Source: Massilistercora timonensis (GTDB lineage: Bacteria > Bacillota > Clostridia > Lachnospirales > Lachnospiraceae). From it: 64,000 nucleotides of DNA. This document shows, piece by piece, positions 24,645 to 31,982 of this stretch. The stretch is taken from positions 248,001-312,000 of the forward strand of contig NZ_LT990039.1 in NCBI RefSeq assembly GCF_900312975.1, read 5' to 3'. The notes under the pieces were generated by a model. That model saw only the letters and a list, made by a program, of their open reading frames with translations. It made no database searches and was not told the DNA's origin. The position numbers were made by a program, and so were the translations under genes. How positions within the stretch are numbered: position 1 is the first letter of the stretch; each line of letters begins with the position of its first letter.

Positions 24645-25487
24645 TTATTTTACCGCTCCATTTACCACACCATTCAGGATCTGTTTCTGGCAGATAACGT
24701 AGAAGATCAGGATGGGGATCAGGGCCAGCAGATAGGACGCGAACGCCAGGTTATAGTTGGTTCCAAACTGAGTCTGGAAGTTCAACTGTGCCAGCGGAAG
24801 CGTATTCTGTCCGGTTCCTGCCATGATGATCAACGGCGTCATCACGTCGTTCCATACAGCCAGAGCTGTGATAATGGCTACCGTCGCGTGCATGGGCTTC
24901 ATGATGGGGAAGATGATCTTCCAGTAGGTGCTCCATGTGGTGGCGCCGTCAACTTCCGCGGCCTCCTCCAGCGCGATGGGGATATTTACCAGGTATCCTG
25001 AATAGAGCAGAACGTTCATCGGCATATAGAATACCACATATAGAATGATAACGCCAGCCCAATTTGCAAGTCCCAGTTCCGCGGTCTGCTTTGCCAGAGG
25101 CATCATCAGGATCGCGAATGGAACAAACATACCACTTACGATAAATAAGTACACGAATTTATAAAATTTGCTGTGAGCCCGGTTTCTTCCGATGGCGTAT
25201 CCCATCAGGGAGTGGATCAGGATGGAAAGGACCACCGTCACTACTGTGATCAGGATACTGTTTCCAAGAGAATGCCAGAAATCGGTGACTTCCATAGCCT
25301 CGGCAAAATTGCTGAAGCTCCAGGTCTTCGGGAGCGACAGAATGCCGGAAATGCTGTTGGTCATATCTGACTGCTGTTTGAAGGCGATCACAATGGCCAT
25401 ATACAATGGTAAGATGATGGTGCTTAAGCCCATGATCAACAGGACCATAACCGGCCAGTTTGTTCTATGTCCAATTCTTGCTTTCAT
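24645..25487 (-). CDS. Sugar ABC transporter permease (MsmG/MalG type)
   Basis: A 280-residue membrane permease of the CUT1 family with about six transmembrane segments. The EAA-type cytoplasmic loop reads EAAEVDGATTWSTYWKIIFP, which contacts an ATPase. No ATPase gene is in the locus, so a shared MsmK/MsiK-type ATPase encoded elsewhere is probably used. Its start shares one base with the upstream permease stop (TAATG). Confidence 0.94.
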   Translation of the reverse strand: MKARIGHRTNWPVMVLLIMGLSTIILPLYMAIVIAFKQQSDMTNSISGILSLPKTWSFSNFAEAMEVTDFWHSLGNSILITVVTVVLSILIHSLMGYAIGRNRAHSKFYKFVYLFIVSGMFVPFAILMMPLAKQTAELGLANWAGVIILYVVFYMPMNVLLYSGYLVNIPIALEEAAEVDGATTWSTYWKIIFPIMKPMHATVAIITALAVWNDVMTPLIIMAGTGQNTLPLAQLNFQTQFGTNYNLAFASYLLALIPILIFYVICQKQILNGVVNGAVK

Positions 25488-26353
25488 TATAACTGCTCCT
25501 CCTTCCTACTGGATATCATCATCTGGGCGGCGGAAAGAGCCACGATCACGATGAAGAAGATCACTGCGTTGGCGCTCTGGTAACCAAAGGCTCCGCCCTT
25601 CATACCGTTGTTATAGATCAGGAAGGAGATGGACTCGGTGCTCTGTGCAGGACCTCCCTGGGTCATTGACATGATCTGGTCGAATACCATCAGGAAGTTC
25701 TTGACACACAGAACCATGTTGATGGTAAAAAACGGGATGATCAGCGGGAAGGTCAGGTGCCGGAACCGCTTCCATCCGGTGGCGCCGTCCAGGTCGCCTG
25801 CCTCATACACATCCTCCGGTACGGTCTGCAGGCCGGAAATGTAGATGATGGTGTTCATGGCGATGTTCTGCCAGCAGCAGACGATCACGATGGCAAACCA
25901 GGCCAGGTTCTCATTGGAGAGCAGGCTCTGGCTCAAAACCGGGCTTCCGATCATCTCACCAAGAGCCGGGATGATGTAAGTAAAAAGATACTGGAAAATG
26001 TAACCTACAACCAGAGCTCCCAGTACATTTGGCAGGAAGTAGGCTGCCCGGAAGAAGCTTTTTGCCCGGATCTTGCTGTTTAAGCCCAGGGCCAGCACCA
26101 GACTGATCACGTTAGTCAGGATGGTGGCCACTACCGCCAGTTTGAAGGTAAAGAGATAAGAACCTCCGATACGGGGATCGCCAAACAGATCCAGATAATT
26201 GCGAAGCCCTACCCATTCATAAGTTCCAAAACCTTTGAAATTTGTAAAACTATACATGATACCCCGGATCAACGGGATGGTGTTAAAGCACACGAACAGC
26301 GCCAGGATCGGTATTGTGATCAGAAGGTATGTCCGTTTCTTATTGTTTTTCAT
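25487..26353 (-). CDS. Sugar ABC transporter permease (MsmF/MalF type)
   Basis: A 288-residue CUT1 permease with six predicted transmembrane helices. The EAA loop reads YEAGDLDGATGWKRFRHLTFP. It is the partner of the downstream permease, and the shared TAATG suggests coupled synthesis. It follows the binding protein after 18 bp. Confidence 0.94.
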   Translation of the reverse strand: MKNNKKRTYLLITIPILALFVCFNTIPLIRGIMYSFTNFKGFGTYEWVGLRNYLDLFGDPRIGGSYLFTFKLAVVATILTNVISLVLALGLNSKIRAKSFFRAAYFLPNVLGALVVGYIFQYLFTYIIPALGEMIGSPVLSQSLLSNENLAWFAIVIVCCWQNIAMNTIIYISGLQTVPEDVYEAGDLDGATGWKRFRHLTFPLIIPFFTINMVLCVKNFLMVFDQIMSMTQGGPAQSTESISFLIYNNGMKGGAFGYQSANAVIFFIVIVALSAAQMMISSRKEEQL

Positions 26354-26371
26354 TCTATCCCCACTCCTTTC

Positions 26372-27658
26372 CTACTCTGCACTGCCATGTTCTTCTTCGT
26401 ATTCCTGGACGGTGCGGATGGTGTCACGGTTGTAACGGGCCCAGTCCTTATCAAATCTTGCCAGGAATCCGTCCATATCATGGTCGATCACATAGGTCTG
26501 CAGGATGGCGTCCACTGCCATCTCCGACGGATAGTAGTGATCCTGATAATCGGTCATGTTGCCGGACTCGATGTACTCAGTCATACCGTCCAGCATGCTT
26601 CCCAGCTTGTAATCTCCCTCTTTGCAGGCGATGGCGTTCTGGTCGTCAATATATGCCTGGATGTTGTCGTCCTCATACAGGAAATCCAGCACTTCATAAG
26701 CGGCTTCCTTGTTCTCGCAGGCAGCCGTCACACTGAATCCAAGGTCGATACCGGAGTTCAGGGTGTTTCCTTCCGGATCGTCGTTGGCCGGCATTACGAA
26801 AGAGTCGATGTTCATGTCCGGGTTTACGGACTGGATCTGCGGAACCGCGTAACTTCCGATCGGGTACATGGCCGACTCGCCGTTGGCAAATGCGGTACAT
26901 GCGTCGTTATATCCATAGGCTACCGGGTCGTCCGGACCATACTCCATAAGCTGGATGTATTTCTCCGCTGCCTCCCGGTATTCCTCGGTGAAGGTGGTCT
27001 CACCCCGGTTCACCTGCTTGCACACGTCCGCAGGCGCCAGATCTACCGCGATGGCATTCCAGGGCGCCAGACAGGTCCAGGTGTCACGGAATCCAAAGTA
27101 GAAGGGAAGGATTCCCTCTGCCTTTATCTCCTCGCACAGGTCTATCAGTTCATCCCAGGTAGCAGGGATCTCCCAGCCGTACTCCTCAAACATGTCCTTG
27201 TTGTAAAGAATACCTGCCGCATTGGCCATATAAGGCGCGATAAAGGTTCCCTCTGCCGGAACGGTCTCCAGACCTTCCGCAATGTCGATGTAGGACTGCT
27301 TGATGTCTGCCATCCCCTCCCAGTCAGACAGGTCAGCCAGGATCTCCGCGTCTACATAATAGGAATAGTTGATATCGCCGCCGATACCGATGATATCCGG
27401 ATAATCCTCACGGATAAAACGGGTCCGCATGATGGTGGACGCATCATTTGGCGAATCAATGGTCAGATGAATGTCGTCATGGGTTGCATTAAATTCTTCT
27501 TCCAGAGCGTCAAAATAGTCGGTGGCTTCCATCTTGTACTGGATGATCTCGATCTCAGTCTTGCCGCTGCTGTTGCTGTCCCCGCATCCCGCAAGGAGCA
27601 TGGCGGCCGTCATGCAGCCGACTAAAAGTACGCTTACTGCCTTTTTCCCCTTTCCCAT
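26372..27658 (-). CDS. Sugar ABC transporter substrate-binding lipoprotein
   Basis: A 428-residue family 1 extracellular binding protein. A lipoprotein signal peptide ends at LLAGC, with the lipidated Cys at residue 25. The ATG at 27658 has AAAGGAG upstream; the ORF extends further but without a better start. It probably binds raffinose or melibiose-like sugars, judged from the operon (two permeases, alpha-galactosidase, GH13) and not from its own sequence. Confidence 0.93.
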   Translation of the reverse strand: MGKGKKAVSVLLVGCMTAAMLLAGCGDSNSSGKTEIEIIQYKMEATDYFDALEEEFNATHDDIHLTIDSPNDASTIMRTRFIREDYPDIIGIGGDINYSYYVDAEILADLSDWEGMADIKQSYIDIAEGLETVPAEGTFIAPYMANAAGILYNKDMFEEYGWEIPATWDELIDLCEEIKAEGILPFYFGFRDTWTCLAPWNAIAVDLAPADVCKQVNRGETTFTEEYREAAEKYIQLMEYGPDDPVAYGYNDACTAFANGESAMYPIGSYAVPQIQSVNPDMNIDSFVMPANDDPEGNTLNSGIDLGFSVTAACENKEAAYEVLDFLYEDDNIQAYIDDQNAIACKEGDYKLGSMLDGMTEYIESGNMTDYQDHYYPSEMAVDAILQTYVIDHDMDGFLARFDKDWARYNRDTIRTVQEYEEEHGSAE

Positions 27659-27787
27659 GTTTTCTCTCTCCTTTCTTTCATCTGCAATCACTTTGCATGC
27701 TGAAATTATTATATCATTCCACTATTTTTACTAGAATATCAGCATTTTTATGTTTTCATACCCATATGCTATTTTTCCCAAAAATGA

Positions 27788-27817
27788 TTGAAGGCATCTA
27801 GCATTTTGGTATATAAT
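27788..27817 (+). promoter_or_regulatory. Promoter of the AraC regulator
   Basis: TTGAAG (27788-27793), an 18-bp spacer and TATAAT (27812-27817). The shared region with the divergent sugar operon also has three loose copies of an AGCATTTT-like word that might be regulator half-sites. The opposite direction has only a TATAAT (27708-27713) with no good -35, as expected for an activated promoter. Confidence 0.65.
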
Positions 27818-27840
27818 ACAGAAAAGGGAGGGATTTTTAC

Positions 27841-28692
27841 ATGAGTGAACACATTTTTACCATGCTTCAAAATGAGAATTTTATCGATCTGGTCATGTTC
27901 CAGTGCGGCTGGGAACAGTGCACTCCCGCTCACTCCTGCGGGCCCATAGCCAAGTCCCACTATCTGTTCCACTATGTGATCTCCGGCACCGGCACTCTGG
28001 AAGCAGAAGATTCAAAAGGGGTTACCCGGCATTACTCCATCCGCTCCGGTCAGGGCTTCATGCTGTTCCCCGGCCAGGTGTGTTCCTACACGGCAGACCG
28101 GGAGATCCCCTGGGAATATACCTGGCTGGAATTCGATGGCGTCCGGGTGAAAGAAGCTCTGCAGGTGGTCAGCCTTACCCCCGGCAATCCGGTCTATCAC
28201 AGCCATTCCAAGGATCTGCGCCAGAGTATGATGGAAGAGATGCTCTACATTGTCCACCATGGCAAAGAATCCCCCTACCATCTCCTGGGCCACGGCTTTC
28301 TGTTCCTGGATTACCTGACCCGCTCCATGGCTCCCTTTCAGGGCGCTTCCAGCGGGAAGATCCAGGACTTCTATATCAAAGAAGCCGTCACCTTCATTGA
28401 ACAGAACTTCCAAAATGATATATCCGTGGAAGACATCGCCCGGCACTGCGGCCTGAACCGCAGCTACTTCGGCACCCTCTTCCGCCAGTCCCTGGGGCAG
28501 ACTCCTCAGGAGTTCCTGATCCAGTACCGGATGGTCAAAGCCACGGAACTTCTGAAGCTTACCCGGCTCTCCGTCCAGGATATCGCAAGCGCCGTCGGGT
28601 ACAGCAATCCCCTTCATTTTTCCCGGGCTTTCAAGAAAGTATACGGTAAATCCCCCCGGGTATGGAGATCCGAACATCAAACGGGGACGTAG
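27841..28692 (+). CDS. AraC family regulator of the alpha-galactoside operon
   Basis: 283 residues: an N-terminal cupin sugar-sensing domain and a C-terminal double helix-turn-helix (VEDIARHCGLNRSYFGTLFR and the second half ending near GYSNPLHFSRAFKKVYG). It is divergent from the transporter operon and probably activates it when an alpha-galactoside is present, like MsmR or RafR. The last two residues and the TAG stop lie in a REP-like element. Confidence 0.92.
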   Translation: MSEHIFTMLQNENFIDLVMFQCGWEQCTPAHSCGPIAKSHYLFHYVISGTGTLEAEDSKGVTRHYSIRSGQGFMLFPGQVCSYTADREIPWEYTWLEFDGVRVKEALQVVSLTPGNPVYHSHSKDLRQSMMEEMLYIVHHGKESPYHLLGHGFLFLDYLTRSMAPFQGASSGKIQDFYIKEAVTFIEQNFQNDISVEDIARHCGLNRSYFGTLFRQSLGQTPQEFLIQYRMVKATELLKLTRLSVQDIASAVGYSNPLHFSRAFKKVYGKSPRVWRSEHQTGT

Positions 28693-28742
28693 TATTTTTA
28701 AAAATACCACGTCCCAGATTGAAAATACCCTGTCCCTTTTTG
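28683..28742 (-). repeat. REP-like palindromic element, copy E
   Basis: A 32-bp palindrome (28684-28715) with one A-C mismatch on the plus strand, which becomes a G-U pair in minus-strand RNA. The mismatched base makes the TAG stop of the AraC gene. The tail ends CCCTGTCCCTTTTT. Confidence 0.9.
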
Positions 28743-28748
28743 CAATCT

Positions 28749-29393
28749 TCAGATCAAATCACACAATTCTTCCGGCCTGGATATGATCCGTTCCGCGCCG
28801 GCTTTCTCCAGTTCTTCCCTGCTGCCAAATCCATACAAAACGCCGATACAGGGCAGGCCTTCCTTCCTGGCGCCGTCCACGTCATGCTCCCGGTCTCCTA
28901 CCATCACTGCTCCGGACCTGTCTCCAATTCCACAGGCTTTCAGCGCATAGGCGATCACTTCTGCCTTTGTTCCCCGTCCGCCGTCCAGTTCCATACCGGC
29001 CACATATTCAAAATAAGGAGCCAGTCCAAAATGGTCGATGATCCGCCGGGCAAAGGGCTCCGGCTTGGAAGTGGCCACGATAAGCCGCTTTCCCCGGTTC
29101 TTCAGCTCTTTCAGCGTCTCTTCCATCCCCTCGTATACCCGGTTCTCGAAGATCCCTTTGTCCCGATAATATTCCCGGTAAAATCTCACCGCTTCAAGCG
29201 CCTTCTCTTCTGAAAATCCATAAAAGTCCCGGAAGGAATCGGTAAGCGGCGGACCGATAAACCGATACAGGCTGCGCCGGTCCTCCACCGTGATCCCGTA
29301 CTTTTTCAATGCGTAGATCACTGAGTTGGTAATGCCAAGAGAAGAATCTGTCAGAGTTCCGTCCAGGTCGAACAAAAAAATATCATATGCCAT
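28749..29393 (-). CDS. HAD hydrolase, phosphoglycolate phosphatase-like
   Basis: A 214-residue HAD phosphatase with all motifs: DLDGTLTDS (nucleophile Asp), VATSKP (Ser/Thr), the Lys region and MVGDREHDVDGA (acidic pair). The helical cap has the Gph/PpaX pattern. Substrate uncertain: phosphoglycolate, pyrophosphate or another small phosphate ester. It is flanked on both sides by REP-like elements. Confidence 0.88.
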   Translation of the reverse strand: MAYDIFLFDLDGTLTDSSLGITNSVIYALKKYGITVEDRRSLYRFIGPPLTDSFRDFYGFSEEKALEAVRFYREYYRDKGIFENRVYEGMEETLKELKNRGKRLIVATSKPEPFARRIIDHFGLAPYFEYVAGMELDGGRGTKAEVIAYALKACGIGDRSGAVMVGDREHDVDGARKEGLPCIGVLYGFGSREELEKAGAERIISRPEELCDLI

Positions 29394-29414
29394 AACTTCT
29401 CCTTTTTTACAAAT

Positions 29415-29474
29415 GGGGACGTGGTATTTTTAAAAATACCACGTCCCAGATTGAAAATACCCTGTCCCTTTTTA
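29415..29474 (-). repeat. REP-like palindromic element, copy F
   Basis: A perfect 32-bp palindrome (29416-29447) plus a tail CCCTGTCCCTTTTTA. The tail touches the gpmI stop codon. Confidence 0.9.
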
Positions 29475-31007
29475 GATCAACAACGATTTTCCGGTCATTT
29501 CTTTTGGCTGCTCCATACCCATCAGCTGGATCAGTGTGGGAGCGATGTCTGCCAGGCAGCCGCCTTCTCTTAAGCGGTAAGCCGGATCGGCGTTCACCAG
29601 GATGAACGGCACCGGATTGGTGGTGTGGGCCGTAAATGGCTCGCCGGTCTCATCGTCAATGAGCTGCTCTGCGTTTCCGTGGTCCGCGCAGATGAACATC
29701 TGACCGTCCACTTCTTTGATGGCCGCAACTGCTTTGCCCACGCACTCATCCACCGCCTCGATGGCCTTGATAGCCGCCGCCTCTACTCCGGTATGTCCTA
29801 CCATGTCCGGATTAGCGAAATTGATGATGATCACATCATATTTCCCGGAGCGGATGGCCTCGGTCAGCTTGTCGCACACTTCATAAGCGCTCATCTCCGG
29901 CTTCAGATCATAGGTGGCAACCTTGGGGGATTTCACCAGGATCCGGTCCTCGCCCTCGTTTGGCTCTTCTACGCCTCCGTTGAAGAAGAAGGTAACGTGA
30001 GCATATTTCTCTGTTTCCGCGATCCGCGCCTGCTTCAGGCCGTGAGCCGCCAGATATTCTCCAAAGGTATTGGTGATCTCTTCTTTTACGAAAGCGATCT
30101 CTTTATTCTCAATGGTCACATCATATTCTGTGAAGCATACATAAGTGGTCTTCACCCGCTCGCCCCGGTCAAATCCTGTGAACTCGTCATCACAGAAGGT
30201 ACGGGTGATCTCTCTTGCCCGGTCCGGGCGGAAGTTAAAGAAGATGATGGAATCCTTCTCCTTTACCGTAGCCGTGGGTTTCCCGTCTTTCATCACAACG
30301 GTGGGCAGCACAAACTCATCGGTGGTATCCTTGTCGTAGGAAGCCTGGATCCCTGCCGGTCCGCTCACTGCCTGCTCGCCCTCGCCGTACACCAGCGCCC
30401 GGTAAGCCTTCTCCACACGATCCCAGCGGTTGTCCCGGTCCATAGCGTAGTAACGGCCCATCACCGTAGCCACTTCTCCTACGCCCAGTTCCTTCATCTT
30501 CGCTTCCAGCTGCTCTACATACTCTTTGCCAGATGCCGGAGGGGTATCTCTTCCGTCCAGGAAACAGTGTACGTAAACCTTCCCAATGCCCTGGCGCTTC
30601 GCCAGTTCCAGCAGCCCGTAAATGTGCTCGATATGACTGTGCACACCGCCGTCGGACACCAGTCCCATAAGATGCAGGCTGGAATCGTTAGCCTTCACAT
30701 TCTCGCAGGCGGAAAGAAGAGCTTTATTCTCAAAGAAATCTCCATCCTGGATAGCCTTGGTGATTTTAGTCAGGTCCTGATAAACGATCCTGCCGGCTCC
30801 CATATTCAGGTGTCCCACCTCAGAGTTTCCCATCTGTCCTTCCGGAAGTCCTACCGCCATCCCGCTGGCATTGCCCTTTACAAAGGGATACTCCTTCATC
30901 AGCTGGTCCATCACCGGCGTCTTCGCCTCAGCCACCGCATTGCCTTTTTCACACTCATTCAGTCCGTATCCGTCCAGGATCATCAATACTGTTGGTTTCT
31001 TGCTCAT
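29472..31007 (-). CDS. gpmI: 2,3-bisphosphoglycerate-independent phosphoglycerate mutase
   Basis: A 511-residue Mn-dependent enzyme that interconverts 3- and 2-phosphoglycerate. The phosphoserine site is in [15 protein letters not shown] and the metal sites are in [15 protein letters not shown] and ADHGNAEQ. It belongs to lower glycolysis with gap, pgk and tpiA but is separated from tpiA by an alpha-galactosidase and an esterase gene. A REP-like element follows directly. Confidence 0.97.
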   Translation of the reverse strand: MSKKPTVLMILDGYGLNECEKGNAVAEAKTPVMDQLMKEYPFVKGNASGMAVGLPEGQMGNSEVGHLNMGAGRIVYQDLTKITKAIQDGDFFENKALLSACENVKANDSSLHLMGLVSDGGVHSHIEHIYGLLELAKRQGIGKVYVHCFLDGRDTPPASGKEYVEQLEAKMKELGVGEVATVMGRYYAMDRDNRWDRVEKAYRALVYGEGEQAVSGPAGIQASYDKDTTDEFVLPTVVMKDGKPTATVKEKDSIIFFNFRPDRAREITRTFCDDEFTGFDRGERVKTTYVCFTEYDVTIENKEIAFVKEEITNTFGEYLAAHGLKQARIAETEKYAHVTFFFNGGVEEPNEGEDRILVKSPKVATYDLKPEMSAYEVCDKLTEAIRSGKYDVIIINFANPDMVGHTGVEAAAIKAIEAVDECVGKAVAAIKEVDGQMFICADHGNAEQLIDDETGEPFTAHTTNPVPFILVNADPAYRLREGGCLADIAPTLIQLMGMEQPKEMTGKSLLI

Positions 31008-31077
31008 GTTCTTATTCTCCTTCTTTTTCTATCTTTTTCGACATATCTCGACACGGTTTCCCGGTCCGCCCTCTGCG

Positions 31078-31905
31078 CTACTCCCTGCCGCACAGACGCT
31101 TCATCCAGGCGTCCGCAAGCTTAATCCAGCACTGGCAGCCTTCTTCCACCCCGGACCCGTCCAGCCGCTCCACAAGCGGGGACGCAAGACTCAGCCCATG
31201 GGGCCCTTCCGGGAAAATGTGCAGTTCCACCGGAACACCTGCTTTCTTAAGCGCCATTGCCAGAAGGAAGGAATTCTCCACCGGCACTGTCTCATCTGTG
31301 GCTGTATGCCATATGAAAGACGGGGGCGTATCCCCGGTCACCTGCTCCTCCAGGGAAAAATGTTCTTTTTCCTTCTCAAAATCTTCTCCCAGCAGGTTGC
31401 AAAAACTCCCCAGATGGCCCTCAGGCTCTGACGATGTGACCACCGGATAGCTGAACATCAGCCCTGCCGGCCGCAGCACATCCGCCGATGTATGAAGCTC
31501 CTTCGCCAGCCACTCCTTCTTCCAGAACACCCCCAGCATGCCGATCAGATGACCGCCTGCCGATGCCCCGTGGAGCAGGATATGATCGGTATCCACCTGC
31601 CATTCCTCCGCCCTGGCGCGGATCAGCTTCATCACTTCTCCCAGCTCCAGAAGAGGGGTTGGAAATCTGGCCGGAGCCACAGAGTACCGCAGCACACAGG
31701 CGTGATAACCCTGATCCAGGAAATGCACCGCCAGAGGCTCACCCTCCCGGTAACTCAGCTTCTCGTACCCTCCGCCCGGGCAGATCACCACCATGGGCCG
31801 CTTCTGGATCCGGATCTTCTCCGTGGGCGTATCCAGAAGATAGGTCTCAAGCTTTGCATATTCCAAAGAACCTTCCACCTGTATGGGTATCTCAAGATAT
31901 CTCAT
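31078..31905 (-). CDS. Alpha/beta-hydrolase, acetyl-xylan-esterase-like
   Basis: A 275-residue cytoplasmic serine hydrolase with oxyanion loop PGGGYEKLS, nucleophile GASAGGHLIG, acid Asp in TATDETVP and His in GPHGLSLA. It resembles the BD-FAE/carbohydrate acetyl esterase group, which removes acetyl groups from imported sugars. The ATG at 31905 follows GGAGGAGAAG; an upstream in-frame start has no such site. It lies between gpmI and the second alpha-galactosidase. Confidence 0.86.
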   Translation of the reverse strand: MRYLEIPIQVEGSLEYAKLETYLLDTPTEKIRIQKRPMVVICPGGGYEKLSYREGEPLAVHFLDQGYHACVLRYSVAPARFPTPLLELGEVMKLIRARAEEWQVDTDHILLHGASAGGHLIGMLGVFWKKEWLAKELHTSADVLRPAGLMFSYPVVTSSEPEGHLGSFCNLLGEDFEKEKEHFSLEEQVTGDTPPSFIWHTATDETVPVENSFLLAMALKKAGVPVELHIFPEGPHGLSLASPLVERLDGSGVEEGCQCWIKLADAWMKRLCGRE

Positions 31906-31982
31906 TCTTCTCCTCCTTGTCACCGGATGCTATTATACAACAATTTCCCTGTTTTGAAAATATCCGATTCCTGTTTGTCTCC

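Noticed and set aside
8006-29474. Repeats as a CRISPR array
   Set aside because: The copies are scattered kilobases apart with no regular spacers and no cas genes, so they are not CRISPR.
29625-31124. A 499-codon open frame opposite gpmI
   Set aside because: It is a shadow of a conserved glycolytic gene; there is no ribosome site and no family signal.
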